Shown here one piece after another: positions 43,949 to 58,900 of a DNA stretch of 64,000 nucleotides. A program made the position numbers and the translations under genes. The notes under the pieces are model-generated. The model did no database searches. It had not been told where the DNA came from and saw only the letters and a list, made by a program, of their open reading frames with translations. Position 1 is the first letter of the stretch, and every line of letters starts with the position of its first letter. Source of the DNA: Ovis canadensis (taxonomy: Eukaryota > Chordata > Mammalia > Artiodactyla > Bovidae); NCBI RefSeq assembly GCF_042477335.2, contig NC_091245.1, positions 87,148,501-87,212,500 of the forward strand, given 5' to 3'.

Positions 43949-46900
43949 GTAAGGAAGGGCCCCGGCAACACTGGGATAGAGTTGGCCCTTGGGGGAGGGC
44001 CTGGGCGGCCTCCTGAGGAGGAACTGCTGACCCATCTCTCTACCTGGGACTGGCTAGCGTTTGAGGGGTGCAAAGCAGCTGGGGACAGAGCCCAAGGAAT
44101 CCTGGCAGCTGTGTGGGCCCTGCCTGCCACCCCAGGCTGGGCCGGGCTGCTTCAGTCGGCTGCCCTCTGCCTACCAGCCTGTGACGTGGTGGGGAAATGT
44201 CATGAGGCTGTCTTCTCTGTGGCTGCTGAGAATTGTGGAAAAAGGCTCTGGGGTCTAAGAGAGCTGGGGCGGGATGGAGGGGATTGTGGCCCAGAGCAGC
44301 GAGCCACCCCTTCACACCCGCCAGCCGCCCGCCCGCCCGCCGGCACGTCCCTGTGATCTCACACAGCCTCGGACAGAGCCGAGGCTGTCGGGGCACAGAG
44401 TTGCCCCCATGGGGTCAGGACCCTGCGGTTGGGCCCCTTCTGGTTCCCGGCTGAGCCACAGACCAGCTGAGGGGGACTTTGTCTAGGACATTCTTTTCCC
44501 TCCAGGCAGAAAGAGCCTGGCCTGGCTTCCCCCTTCAGAGCTCCCACAGGAAGTGAGGCCGGAGCTCATTGTCTCTGTCCAAACAGACCCCACTGTCAGA
44601 GGTGGTGGTTCGGGGTCCGGCTTGGGGGAGGGGCCGCAGCGGAGCCGGGGGCAGGCCATGGCACTCCTGGGCTCCCTGCCTCCCCGCGGCTGTTCTTAGA
44701 CGCCAGGCCTTCCCACGGCCCATGAGAGCCTGGGCTCAGGGGATGGGCTGTGGGGACCATGATGAGCCAGGGCGCTAGTGGCCTCTGAAGGCAGAGCCCC
44801 CAGATCCAGCGGCAGGGGAACAGAATCCTGGGGCGTGGGAGCCTGGCCGGGACCCAGGCCGGGCATTCCAGCTGCTTGGCCAAGCGCTCAGCCTGCAGAC
44901 TCCTGGACAGAAGGGCTGGGGGAGGAGAGTCAGGGGGTGGGGGGGAGGGTGGGCAGCATTCTGTCTCTTCTGTCGGGAGCAGGGAGTGGACAACAGCGGC
45001 AGCAAGGAGCCGAGCCCCTTCCCTGGGCCTGGGAACAGCTGCGGCCCTCGTGAGCACTAACTGTTAGCTGTGCCTGGGGATGGGTGGGTCAGGGCACCCT
45101 CACTTAGGCACATCAGAGAGGGGAGAAAGAGCCGCCTGGCGAGCCTCACTTCCACCCCAAGGAGTCCGGGGTAGGAGAGGAGTGAGGCGTGCAAGACACA
45201 GGGCGTGGCTTCAGCCCCCTCCTCATTCATAGTCCTTCTGGGACAGACAACCCCCCTCCCCAATCCTCAGGTGGCCATTGGAGCCAGGGCGCGTGAGCTT
45301 TTAGAGGTCATGGACAGGCTCTGTGCCTCTGGAAGCTTCAGTTCCTCTCTAGGGGGAGGTGGTGGGGGCTGGAGCTCTGCTATCTCGTGTCCTTCTCTGT
45401 GCTGGGAAGCAGTGGGGAGGGCTGGAGGGGAAGGGCCTCTCCCTCCTGCCTCCCCCAGTCCACCCTAGGTGACCGAGGGACGTGGGCAGAGGAGGCCCCA
45501 CCCAGCCTTCACACTCCTACCCATGCAGAGCCCCAGACTTCGGCTCCCCTAGAATAGATGGGGAGGCCTTGGCTGGCCCTCCAGCCCAACCCCACCCTTT
45601 CCCCTCAGCCCTGACCCTTGGAGGCAGTCACCACGGCAACCCCAAAGTCCGGGGCGGCTGGGGCGAGGGGGATCAGCTCCTGCTGCCCTTTGTTTCCCTC
45701 TCTTGCTCTTTGTCTCTTCTTTCTTTCCCGCGTCTGCCCTTGGGGGCCTTTCTGCACTGTCTCCTCTGTGGTCCTCTCCCCATCTCCAGTGTGACTCTCC
45801 TCCTTCCCCACTTTCTCCACTGCTGGCTCTTTTCCTGGGCCTTTGTCTTCCCCTGTTTGGTCTCTGTGTTTTTGCCTCTCCGATTTCCCCCTCTCTTGTT
45901 CCCTGGGACTTCAGCTGCCTTAGCATGGGCCGGGGGGCTCTCCCGAGGCCCAAATTCTCCTAACTCTGCCTCTTCCCAACCCTGCCTGGACACACAGCAG
46001 TGCCCGCTCATGGCCCATGACTCCCACTAGTGCATCTGCCAGGGCAAGGGCGGCTTGGCCTCTAATTCTGCCCCAGTCTGGGACTTGGCACTTTCCTAGG
46101 TGTGGCAGGCGAGGTTCTTGTCACAGAGGGTGTTTCCTGGGGTCAGGGCCCATCCCCACCCTCTTCTGCCCAGGAGGATGGCTCAGGCTGTGCACCCCCC
46201 ACCCCGGTTCCCACCGTTGCCTTTGCACCTGAAGGGTGACCCAGGTCAAGGCAGGAGAAAGGAACAAAGAGGAAGGAGAGAGCGGTCCATTGACTGCTGG
46301 GATGGGGACAATAGCAGAAGGGGCAGGTGGCCACAGATGGTGGGCCAGATGGGAAGCAGCGGACACCCTGGGTGAGGGGTGCAGGCGGGGCCTGGGCCGG
46401 CAGGGGGGCAACACCGGGAGGGGTGCACGTTCCCAGGGCTGACAGTGGAGAGGTTTCTCTTGCCTGCCCCGCCCCTCCCTGGTCAGTTAGGAGGACTCTG
46501 TGGACTCTGGGCTCCTTCCTGCCCAGAGGGACTCTCACACCAAGGAATCACTGGGCACCAGGTACACAAGGGCCCTGGGCTGGCTCCAGAACTAAGTGCA
46601 GGGGGCTCTGAAAGAGGGAGGAAAGTAGAGCCTGAGGTCATAAATCTGGGCAGGCTCCCTGGAAAAGGTGAGTTTAGGGCGGGCTAGGAAACTAGGAGGA
46701 GTGTGGGCTGGTGGCTGGATAGTCCAGGTAGGAAGGAACATTTTGTTTAGCAGCAGTCAAGAAAAGGAGGAGCAGAGGTGAGTGATGACAACAGGCTTGC
46801 TGGTGAGAGCAGGCGAGCCTCACATTCTCAAGCAGTGAGGCTGGAGGGCAGGTGGGCAGGGGGCCGAGGACACGGCTCAGATGTATGTCTGGCTTCAGCC

Positions 46901-49900
46901 TTCCTAGTTGCTGGCGCAGTCAGCTACCTCAAGGTGCTATGACATAGAAGCAGAAGAATCTATTCCCAGATCCCTTTCGTACACCCAGGAGTGTGCGCGT
47001 GCGTGCTTGGTTGCTAATCATGTCCAAATCTTTTCGACCCTATGGACTGTAGCCTGCCAGGCTCCTCTGTCCATGGGATTCTCCAGGCAAGAATCCTGGA
47101 GTGGGTTGACATGCTCTTCTCCAGAGGATCTTCCCAACCCAGGGATCAAACCCTCATTTTGTGCATTACAGGTGGATTCTTCACCAACTGAGCCACTGTG
47201 GAAGCCCTCTCCTACCTCTGTCCCACCCGAGAAACACTACCTCCTGCCTCATTCTTGCTAGGATGTCCTTTTAAATAACTACTTGGGCCTCCCTGCAGTG
47301 TTTTAAAGACCATTTCTTCATTATGGAGATCAAATAGATTCTCATGACCATCTGACTGAACACTTACTATGCGTAGAACATTGTAGTAACTAAACAATAA
47401 GAATATCGCTTATAGCCCAACCAGGCCATTTCCCTCACCGCTTGGCCTCCAGCTTTCATTTTGAGCTGAATACAGTCCATTGCTATGTGTTTGAGCACTC
47501 AGGTGTGCCCAGTATTTCTGGGCTTAGCGTGTGTGGGTGGGGTGAGACACCAGAGTGTTAGTACTTAGCTGTTTATAAGTGAGTGTGTGGCCCGGGGGTG
47601 TGGCAGGCACTGGATTTAATGCCATGAGCCAAGTGGGTGATGAGTAGCTGGAGGTCTAGGCCAGGAGACGTCAGCTCAGTGGGGCTCTGTCTGGGGCTCA
47701 GGGTGGAGAGCTACCCAGGCCTTTCTATCTCTGGCCCCCAGAACCCCACAACATCAGGGCAGTGGGTGGTGCTGCCACTGGTAAGGTGGCTCAGCTAGAT
47801 TTCCTGGGGTAGGGCCCCCCAGGCTACCCTCAGCAACTCAGAGAGTTGGGCGGGAAGAATGCTTTGTGTGGGACGTTGCCATGGGGATAGCGGGCCTGTG
47901 CCCAAGCAGCCACGGGGCTTAGTGGGAGGGGGACTGGGTGGCCCACTGACCCAGTTCACCCTCCATTCTCTACTGCAATGGGGGAGGGGGAACACAGCCA
48001 GAGTCAGGTTTGTAGAGGTGTTGAGATATAGAGGCTGAGAGGGCAGGAGGATTATATTTGTGGGTCTCTCATGGTGCTCTGGGCCCTCTAGGGAGGTAAG
48101 AAAAAGGCAAAATAAGATTCTCGTGCCGGGAAGCACCTGGTCTGGTATTGATATAAGGGAGCAGACCCATCCGTGGCTTGGGGCAGGGAAAGATGCACAA
48201 ACATTAAAAGATGTGTCCATGCTTTCCAACGGGCTTCCCTGGTGGCTCAGACCACCAAGAATCCACCTGCAATGCAGTAGTCCTGGGTTCAATCCCTGGG
48301 TGGGGAAGATCCTCTGGAGAAGAGAAGGGCAACCCACTCCAGTATTCTTGCCTAGGAAATCCCACGGACAGGGGAGCCTCGTGGGCTACAGTCTATGGAG
48401 TTGCAAAGAGTTGACAGGACCCAGCAATTAATGCACACACACGCTTTGCAGCAGAAGGTTTCTGGAAAGTATGCAAACAGAACTTCTGGAAATCAATCCC
48501 CCTGAGTGCTGCTGGGGGCTGAGCCCTCCTGGAGTGACTCTCTCTCAGGTGAGGCACACAGTGTCCTAAGGGCTCTTTTATGCCAGTTAGAAAAGAGCCT
48601 TTCTTGGCAACTGGGCAGTGCAGGAGTGTGCGAGCAGGGTTCCAGCCCACACTCATGCCCTCCTCCGGGTGCTCGTACCCGGAGCCAGATTTATGGCTTG
48701 GGACCCCTGCCTCCCTGGGTGCTGACCATCTGGCCTCCCCACAGACGGCGTGCACAGCGTGACCGCTCAGTGCTCCCTGCGCGTCACCATCATCACCGAC
48801 GAGATGCTCACGCACAGCATCACGCTGCGACTGGAAGACATGTCGCCCGAGCGCTTCCTGTCGCCCCTACTGGGTCTCTTCATCCAGGCTGTGGCCGCCA
48901 CGCTGGCCACACCCCCAGACCACGTGGTGATCTTCAACGTGCAGCGGGACACCGATGCCCCCGGCAGCCACATCCTCAACGTGAGCCTGTCGGTGGGCCA
49001 GCCGCCGGGGCCCGGGGGCGGGCCACCCTTCCTGCCCTCCGAGGACCTGCAGGAGCGCCTGTATCTCAACCGCAGCCTGCTCACTGCCATCTCGGCACAG
49101 CGCGTACTGCCCTTCGACGACAACATCTGCCTGCGTGAGCCCTGCGAGAACTACATGCGCTGCGTGTCCGTGCTCCGCTTTGACTCTTCCGCGCCCTTCA
49201 TCGCCTCCTCCTCCGTGCTCTTCCGGCCCATCCACCCGGTGGGGGGACTGCGCTGCCGCTGCCCGCCTGGCTTCACCGGAGACTACTGCGAGACCGAGGT
49301 GGACCTCTGCTACTCACGGCCCTGCGGCCCCCACGGACGCTGCCGCAGCCGCGAGGGCGGCTACACCTGCCTCTGCCGCGACGGCTACACCGGTGAGCCC
49401 TCGCGGAGGGAGGAGAAGGCCTGAGGGCGGTCCTGGGGGTGGTGAAGCCTGCAGCGCCAGCACAATCAAGGGAAGAACCGGGTAACCTCTTTCTGCTGAG
49501 GGAATGCACAGGGTGCAATGGCCATTCACAAGACCCACTTGCTCTTTCACAATCACCTGTTGAGGAAGGAAGAGGGGACCCTTGTTTCTCTGTCCCCAAC
49601 CCGCCCCCACCCCCAGATGGTGTAACTGAGGTCAGGGCTGGCACTGGGGCCAGTCGGCTTGCATTTGTATCCCAGCTTTGTCAAGAGCGGCTGGGTGACC
49701 TTGGGCAAGTTACTTAACCGCTCTGTGGGGTAGAATTTTTAAATGGGTGATGAATCTACTCCCATGACAAGGTGGTTGTGAGGATTAATTAAATTTAATA
49801 TGGGCAAGAGAGCTGGCCTGTGGGAAGTGCTGGCTGTGATTTAGGGAAATACTGAGTGAGATCAGGTGACTTGCCCCAGGTCTCACCTGGATTAGAGGTG

Positions 49901-52900
49901 AGGCTGGGCCTAGTACATACCACTCTCCAAACTGATGAGTGAGTTGCCTTTCAGAGCCGCAGCGGGTGCTTTTCTCCCCAGGTGTTGAGGGGAGGCACAG
50001 AAGAGCTGGGGAGACTGGTGGGGTTCAGGTGTGGGGATGGGGACTTTCAGATCATCTGCGTGACGTGGAGTCCACCCTTGCTCAGGTGTGTAAAGCAGGG
50101 CCTGACCAAGAGGCCTGTTGGCCTATCTCCAGGGGTCTTTACACATCCTGTCCCCAGACTCTCCCTGGGATCTCGCTGCCTCTGCTTCGTGCTCCGGACC
50201 CCTCCCTGCAGCCTCCTGCTTTGCCTCAGGAAATCCCCGGCTCTCCATGCCTTTCCTTCCCAGGGGCCGTAGGCCTTGCTCCCTCTCCCCCAGAGCCATG
50301 CCCACGCTCTTCGCCAGCCGTGGTAGGCCAGCCTTGCTGCCTCCCCTGCTGCATCTTCCTGCCCAGAACTTGCCAGACTTGACTCCTCTCAGCTGCTGCT
50401 GTGGGTAGGGGGGAGCAGAGGGGTGGGCTTGGGGGAGGGGAGGGAAGTCTTTGTCCAAGAGGATGGGGTAGGGGGGTGCTTAGAGTAGGCGAACAACAGT
50501 TTCCATGGAAACTAGAGCCAGTCACTAGGCACTGGAGCTGAGAACCTATCTCTAGAATCTGGGAATGGGGAGGGAGAGAAAAGGGTGGATTTTGCCATCT
50601 GATGTTGGAATTTTCAGCTCCTCCGTTTCAGCTCCCAAGGCTCAGTTCCCTACTGTCTCAGCATCTCTCAAGTGCACAGAGGTCCTCAGTCTGAACAAGA
50701 GGGCTCTGGGCGGGAGTCCCTTGGCCCGTTTCTGGAGAGTCCCCAGCTTCCCACCCACACCATCCCATAACTCCGACAAATCCAAGTGGAAGCCTGGTCT
50801 CATCCCCAGGGAGGGAAGCTGATCTTGGTGCCTGTGAGGGACAAAAGCGCCAGTGTGGGGTGGGGGTTGCTACCACCCCTTGTGCTGTCCTGCAGGCCCT
50901 CTCCTCCACAGGCATGCCCCCTGATGGGGCCAGAACACCCCCATACTTGCTGGGTAACCCTCACACCAAAGGCCACTAGGACTCAGACCTTGTGATCAGG
51001 GACCTCACAGGCCTGTGCTCTTAAGGCCCAAACAGGGGCATGGAAGGGACTGGGAGCCTCTGGGAACTTGCAGGACAGCAATATATGGGACTGTGGTAAG
51101 GATGCCCAGTGCACCAAGCAGGGCATCAGAGGAGCCAGGGTTTCACAGAGCTCAGAGGGATGAGCACGTGAGAGGATGTGGGGATGCTGGAGGGATGCGG
51201 AGTGTCATAGCAGTCATGGGAGACCACAGAGGGATCACTGGGTGCAAAGGAGTCCCAGTTTCCCAGACACCTGGTGCTCACCTGCCTGACTTCTTGTCCA
51301 GGTGAGCACTGCGAAGTGAGTGCCCGCTCGGGCCGCTGCACCCCAGGTGTCTGCAAGAACGGGGGCACCTGTGTCAACCTGCTGGTGGGCGGCTTCAAGT
51401 GCGACTGCCCATCCGGAGACTTCGAGAAGCCCTTCTGCCAGGTGACCACACGCAGCTTCCCTGCCCGTTCCTTCATCACCTTCCGGGGCCTGCGCCAGCG
51501 CTTCCACTTCACCCTGGCCCTCTCGTGAGTGCCTGGGCACTTGGAATAGGGGCTGGGAACAGCCTGGGGGGCCTCCTATTCTGTGGACGAGGTGGGAAGT
51601 CAGGCAGTGATGCTGTGTGGCAGGGCGGGGGAGGGGGAAGGAGTTGTTGGCAGAGCCAGGCCTGTACTTTGAGTTGCCCTGTACCCTTGCCTGGCAGGCC
51701 CCTCACCCACCAGGGCCACCTATACTCCTCCCAACGCACCCTCAAGGGTGGGAGCCAGGATGCCAGGGTCGTGCCGCTAGTCCTGGTTTGTGCTCATCTT
51801 CCACGCTCTAGCCATGTGGCCCACAGCCTCCACCCAGGAGTCAGCCCTCAGGAGATTTCTGAGTAGGACCAGGGCTGGTTAGGTGGCTGGGGTGCGGGCA
51901 TCCAGGTGGGTGCCCCATTCCCTGCCCCCTCCCTTACTCCCACTCAGGTTTGCCACCAAGGAGCGTGATGGGCTGCTGCTGTACAACGGGCGCTTCAACG
52001 AGAAGCATGACTTCGTGGCCCTCGAGGTGATCCAGGAGCAGGTCCAGCTCACCTTCTCTGCAGGTGATCCCGCGGCCCCGCATCCTCGCCCATCTCCTGG
52101 AGTCCCTGTGCCTCCCCGCCCTTGACCCCGAGTCACACACTCTCCCAGCCAAACCTGGGCGCAGCCCAACAACGAGTGCCCTGTCCCCATTCCCAGCCCT
52201 CAGCTGGTGTCTCAGCTCACCTGGGTCCTTTCCTCAGGGGAGTCGACCACCACCGTGTCCCCCTTCGTGCCCGGAGGGGTCAGTGACGGCCAGTGGCACA
52301 CGGTGCATCTGAAGTACTACAATAAGGTGGGTATGGGAGGGGTCACAGGGGGAGAGGGTCCTGTCCTGGGCTCAGATGCTCTCCCAGACCTGGGTGGCAC
52401 TGCCTTGCTGGGGGCTGGTTGTGGTATGTCTGGCTGAACGGGGAGGAAGGGAGGGGTGGAACTTGCTGCTTCGCTGGGCATTCCCATCCTGCTAGGTGGT
52501 ACAGACACTTCCTGTTCTGCTAGGTACAAACGCAAGTGGACATTGAGGAAGGTAAATGGTCATGTGAGCACACATCTGTGTGCATGTGTCCATGTGTATA
52601 CCACACGTGTATGCGTGTATAGCAGTACACAAAGGGAGTGTGTATGTGCTGGCGTTTTCCTGCCTGCTGGCCCATGAGTGGCCCTGGCCCACTCTTTCCC
52701 CTCTCTGCCCTTGCCTGTCCACAGCCACTCTTGGGTCAGACGGGGCTCCCGCAGGGCCCATCCGAGCAGAAGGTGGCTGTGGTGACCGTGGATGGCTGTG
52801 ACACAGGAGTAGCCCTGCGCTTTGGAGCGATGCTGGGCAACTACTCCTGCGCTGCCCAGGGCACTCAGGGTGGCAGCAAGAAGTAAGGAGGGGAGAGGGC

Positions 52901-55900
52901 TGGGGGTGCAGCGAGGTGTGGAGCCACACAGGGAGGGAGGGCTGTAAGGGGGGACTTTGGGGGCCCTGAAATGGGAACCAATTCCTTTCCCTCATCTGGC
53001 TTCCCTTTGCCCCTGCTCAGCCTTCTGCACGGGGGCTGGGTGGGGGCAGAGCCGGCAAGTCTGGGGGATTCGAGCTAGCCTTGGGCAGCAGTCTGATAGA
53101 GCAGCTCCAGGGTGGGGCTTCCCTTCCCCTGGCTGCTCAGCAGGGCCCCTAGGAGAAGGAAGAGCTGGAAGCACCCCACTCACCCTCATGTCTTGGCTGT
53201 TTCCCCGCCTCCCCCACCCCACCTGCCAGGTCTCTGGACCTGACAGGGCCCCTGCTGCTGGGCGGGGTGCCTGACCTGCCTGAGAGCTTCCCTGTCCGCA
53301 CCCGGCAGTTTGTGGGCTGCATGAGGGACCTGCAGGTGGACAGCCGCCACGTCGACATGGCTGACTTCATTGCCAACAACGGCACCATGCCTGGTATGGG
53401 AGGCGGGGCAGGCTGAATGCAGAGAGGTGGGGTGTGCCTGGTGTGGGGGCCCCTGGGAGTGGGGGGCTCAGAGCCCCCTCTAGCCACTGCCACAGGTCTT
53501 CTGTCGGGAGCCTCTGCCTGAGCACCCTTCTCTCCACTCTAGGGTGCCCTGCCAAGAAGAACGTGTGTGACAGCAACACTTGCCACAATGGGGGCACCTG
53601 TGTGAACCAGTGGGATGCGTTCAGCTGCGAGTGCCCTCTGGGCTTTGGGGGCAAGAGCTGTGCCCAGGGTAGGTATAGGGGCAGCTGTCAGAGGTTGGGG
53701 CCTGGGAGCTGTCAGCAGTGCTCGGAACCCCAGCAGGGTCGGGCCAGGCCCTGGGCAGGGCCCAGCTGAGCTTGGCTGTGGGTGGAAAAGCGTGTCTGGG
53801 CAGCGCCCTGAGAGGGTTAGCACGGGAGACAAAGGGCCCAGTCACAGGCAGGCCTGGGCACAGAGTGGGGTGGACCCGGAGCAGGTAGATGCTCTGGAGG
53901 GCGGGGCAGCTGGGGAGCCTGGGCACTAGGAGGGGCAGTACCCTGCCTCCCACTGCGCTACCCCCGCTGAACATCATACCCCCTGGGGCACTCGGCCACT
54001 CCGCCCCTCAGAGTCTGCCTCTATCTGCCTGCCCAGAGATGGCCAACCCGCAGCGCTTCCTGGGCAGCAGCCTGCTGGCCTGGCATGGCCTCTCACTGCC
54101 CATCTCCCAGCCCTGGCACCTCAGCCTCATGTTTCGCACACGCCAGGCCGACGGCGTCCTGCTCCAGGCTGTCACCAGGGGGCGCAGCACCATCACTCTG
54201 CAGGTGATGCAGGGAAGGGTGGGGCCGGCGGGCCCTGGCATGGGTTATTGGTCAGAGCTGGCTGGGCGGGGTCTTTCCCAGGAGAGAAAAGGCAGCTGGG
54301 TTCCTTTGGTGGATCACTGCTGCCATCTCTCGGGCCCACAGGAAATAATGCCTTTTCCTCCCTGGCCTCAGCTGGGCAGCAGGATGGGTTTGGTGGTCCA
54401 GGAAGGACAGTGGGCTGGAAGATGAGCTGGTCAAGGCAGTCTGCTGACCCTCTTTTCTTCTGGTGCCAGCTTCGGGAGGGCCGCTTGGTGCTGAGCGTGG
54501 AGGGCACAGGGCTCCAGGCCTCGTCTCTCCAGCTGGAGCCAGGCCGGGCCAATGATGGTGACTGGCACCATGCACAGCTGGCGTTGGGAGCCAGTGGAGG
54601 CCCTGGCCACGCCATCCTGTCCTTTGACTATGGGCAGCAGTGGGCAGAGGGCAACCTGGGCCCCCGGCTGCACGGGCTACACCTGAGCAACATTACCGTC
54701 GGGGGTGTTCCAGGGCCGGCCAGTGGTGTGGCCCGAGGCTTCCGGGGCTGTTTGCAGGTAAGCCTCCTGCTCTGCTTTCTCACCGCCAACACTGAGAAGC
54801 CCATTCCACAAAGGGCCAACACCACTATCCTCTCCCTCCCAGGGTGTTCGGGTCAGTGAGACGCCTGAGGGCATCAGCAGTCTGGATCCCAGCCATGGGG
54901 AGAGCATCAACGTGGAGCCAGGCTGCAGCCTGCCAGACCCCTGTGACTCAAACCCATGTCCTGCCAATAGCTACTGCAGTGACGACTGGGACAGCTATTC
55001 GTGCAGCTGTGATCCAGGTAGGCCAGGGGTCCAGGGAAATGGGACAAGTCAGCAGGTGTGGAGCAGGGGCGGGGGCTCATTCTGGCTTTGCCATGTGACC
55101 TGGGGCTAGTCACCTCACCCCTCTGAGCCTCTCATCCTGCACTGCAGAGCCACAGCCAACTGGTATAGCTGCTCAGAACAGAAGGAGGTGAATGAAGGCA
55201 GCTTTGAAGAAAATGCCAGGGGAAGGTGGGGACTGAGTCTCTCTTGTCCTTCTGGTTGGTCCCAGGTTACTATGGTGACAACTGCACTAATGTGTGTGAC
55301 CTGAACCCATGCGAGCATCAGTCCATGTGTACCCGAAAGCCCAGTGCTCCCCATGGCTATACCTGCGAGTGTCCCCCCAGTTACCTTGGGCCATACTGTG
55401 AAACCAGGTAATGTGGATCCGTGCAGGCAGCTGGGGCCACTGCCGATGCCCACTGTGTCCCTCAGAGCCCTGGGAGCCTGGCTGGGCCATGGCTGGGGTA
55501 GGAAGGGCCACACATGGCTACAGCGTGGCTGAAGGAGCTCATTCCTCCCTGGTCCCTTCTCTGCAGGATTGACCAACCTTGTCCCCGAGGCTGGTGGGGA
55601 CACCCCACATGCGGCCCGTGCAACTGCGATGTCAGCAAAGGCTTCGATCCAGACTGCAACAAGACAAGTGGCGAGTGCCGCTGCAAGGTGACTGCCCCGA
55701 CCCAAGCCTGCACAGCGCTGCCTCGGCTGCTGTTCTGTACTTCCTGGGCCCTTGGGAGGGTGGGCAGTGGAAGAAGCCTCCCCACAGAGCGCTGAGGGCT
55801 ACGTGCCTTTGATCCACTGGGGCGGGCCAGTGGCTATTTGTCCTTGTGTGTCTTGGGGTGCGGAGGGGGCCAGGACTTAATCAGTGAGCTCCGGGCCAGC

Positions 55901-58900
55901 TGTACTGGTTGTTTGCAGCCCATTCTAATTGATTGGTGTCTCACTGGTGGGTTAAACTCCAAATCATGACCAGTTAATAAATACTTTGAATGTACCATTC
56001 TTTGGGGTCAGGGAACCTCTCTCCAGAGGGGCCAAAGTGAGAGGATCCGTGAGCACCCAGGGAAGAGAGCTTGAGCCAGCAACCCTGTGTCCCTTCTCCC
56101 TCTCAGGAGAACCACTACCGGCCCCCTGGCAGCCCCGCCTGCCTCCTATGTGACTGCTACCCCACGGGCTCTCTGTCCCGAGTCTGTGACCCTGAGGAGG
56201 GCCAGTGTCCATGCAAGCCAGGCGTCATTGGGCGCCAGTGTGATCGCTGTGACAACCCTTTTGCTGAGGTTACCACCAACGGCTGTGAAGGTAGGGCTCT
56301 CTAGATGGGTGGGTGGCCCTCCCCACTGTGTGCCAGGCCCCAGTGTCCCAGGGAGGCCAGGAGCCGGGACGGGTTGCAGACCTGAGGCTGCCTTGGGAGG
56401 GCTGGGGAGCCCGGCCATCGCTGTAGGGGGACAACTGCTCCTGAGTGATGGTGCGCTTCCTTGCAGTGAATTACGACAGCTGCCCGAGGGCCATCGAGGC
56501 TGGGATCTGGTGGCCCCGTACCCGCTTTGGGCTGCCTGCCGCTGCCCCCTGTCCCAAAGGCTCCTTCGGTAGGTGCTGGAGGCCCGGAACATGAAACAGA
56601 GAACTTGGCCTTTGTCAGTAGAGTGGGGTCAGTCCCTGGCTGTAGATCCCGCGACCCCCAACTTCTGGCCTCCAGGTCTGGGGGATTCCATGTCCCATGC
56701 TTCCTTGGCTCAATGCTCCTGTGCTTCCAAGTTTGCCTAGATGAAAGGTGTCTACATTTTGGACTCGTAACAAAAGTGCTGAAAACCTGCAGCATGCCTG
56801 GCACAGGACTGGGTACTAGAGGTTCAGAGATGAGTCACAGGTTGCTATCCTCAACTCACCACCTCGTACTGGAGTTATGCCACCAGAGAGACGGCCTGGG
56901 GAGCAGGGCGCATGGGCTGCTGTCCCAGGGGAGCTGCAGGATGCAGGCTGGCTCTGGCCCTTGGATTGACCATGAGCAGAGATCAGAAGCAGAGTGTGTG
57001 GCAGAAAGTTCAAGGTGGTGGCCGGAGTAGGGCAGCCGAGTCCGGGGGCTCAGGGAGGCCACATGCCCCGCACTCCTGCAGCCCTCCTGTGGGTTGATCT
57101 CGCAGAGGTTTTGGCTCTGGGGCTCCGCACACGCTGGGGCACCGGACAGCAGGGCCCTTGTCTGCTAGTCTCCTGTCTCTGGTTCACGGGGGCTGGCCCT
57201 GGCAGAACTCAGCGAGGTCTCTCCCTGAGGCCTGCCCTCCTGGCTGCCTTCCCCCAGGGACTGCTGTGCGCCACTGTGATGAGCACAGAGGGTGGCTTCC
57301 CCCAAACCTCTTCAACTGCACATCGGTCACCTTCTCAGAGCTGAAGGGATTTGTAAGTGAACGTCTCCTCTCCATCTCCTTGCCCCTTACCCCGTCTTCA
57401 CCCAGGATGACTTGCCCGCCTTTCCAGTTTTGAGAAAGGGGACTCCGACAACTCCAGCTCCTGCCTTCCGGGGGCCCCTGCCCAGAGGCTGCCTCTCCCC
57501 TTCCCGAGTCCTTTTACTCTGGAGTTCCAGTTCTCCCCTCTGGGAACCTTGCTGTCCCCTTCCTGTGCTGACCCCCCTGCCTGTCTTGGTCCCAGGCTGA
57601 GCGGCTGCAGAGAAACGAGTCAGGCCTGGATTCCGGGCGCTCCCAGCGGCTGGCCCTGCTCCTGCGCAATGCTACCCAACACACGGCTGGCTACTTTGGC
57701 AGTGACGTCAAGGTGGCCTACCAGCTGGCCACGCGGCTGCTGGCCCACGAGAGTGCCCAGCGAGGCTTTGGGCTGTCCGCCACACAGGACGTGCACTTCA
57801 CCGAGGTGGGGCTCAGAGTGGGCAGGGAAGGTGGGGTGGGAGGAGGTCATGGTGAGTGAGCCGGCTCCTGGTAACTTCGGGGCAGAGTCTGGGGCACTCC
57901 TCTCTCTGCTTTTAGGGAGCTCCCAGCCGGCATGAGGCCTCCATGAGACCCCCTGAGGCATGGCCCAGCACATCGGTCATTTAGAGCACCTCTTCCCGAC
58001 CCTTCTTAACGCAGGGTATCCATAGAGAATAATGTTTGTATGAAGACCCGGTCTGACCAGGCTCACCAGAGGAAGGGCCCTCCCCACTGGCCCAGGACAG
58101 GGAGGAACCCGCATCAGATAATCTGTGTGGGCATAGGCACAGGCCCTGGGAAGCTGTTAGAGACAGAGGAGGAAGGGTTAGTGGGCAGGGCATGGTGGGG
58201 GGCGGGGCAGGGCTGGTCTAGGATGGGCTGGTGGGGACGAGGAGTGAGGCTGTGGGCACAGCCTGCTGTGAATGTGCCCACTCTAGAATCTGCTGCGCGT
58301 GGGCAGCGCCCTCCTGGATGCAGCCAACAAGCGGCACTGGGAGCTGATCCAGCAGACGGAGGGTGGCACTGCCTGGTTGCTGCAGCACTACGAGGCCTAT
58401 GCCAGCGCTCTGGCCCAGAACATGCGGCACACCTACCTGAGCCCCTTCACCATCGTCACACCCAACATCGGTGAGGCTGCCGGCGGGCCGGAGAGGGTGT
58501 GTGCAGGGCCACGCCAGGGGCCTGCCCTCCTCACCTAGGGTCTGACCTGTGCCCTCTCCATAGTCATCTCTGTCGTTCGCTTGGACAAGGGGAGCTTCGC
58601 TGGGGCCAAGCTGCCCCGCTATGAGGCACTGCGGGGGGAGCGGCCCCCAGACCTGGAGACGACGGTCATCCTGCCTGAGTCTGTCTTCAGAGGTCAGTGG
58701 GGGCCGAGGGGTGGGTCAGGGGGCCAGGCTGGGGTGTCTGTGAAGGACCCAGCTGAGTAGACAATGTCCCGATCCCAGAAACACTCCCTGTGGTCAGACC
58801 CGCGGGCCCCGGAGAGCCCCAGGAGCTGGAGGAGCTGGCTCGGCGGCAGCGGCGGCACCCGGAGCTGAGCCAGGGTGAGGCGGTGGCCAGCGTCATCATC

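Larger units (their letters stand above)
43949..48744. other. CELSR2: CELSR2 intron 1
   Basis: 4.8 kb GC-rich intron with few repeats. It holds two Bov-tA SINEs (46991-47207 and 48231-48425), a short CCGC run (about 44325-44341) and G-rich tracts (about 44935-44955). No additional exon is supported. Confidence 0.6.

Noticed and set aside
43949-44016. Read-through of CELSR2 exon 1 to the stop codon at about 44014
   Set aside because: The GTAAGG donor and the perfect in-phase continuation at 48745 show this is intron; a short secreted form is possible but unsupported.
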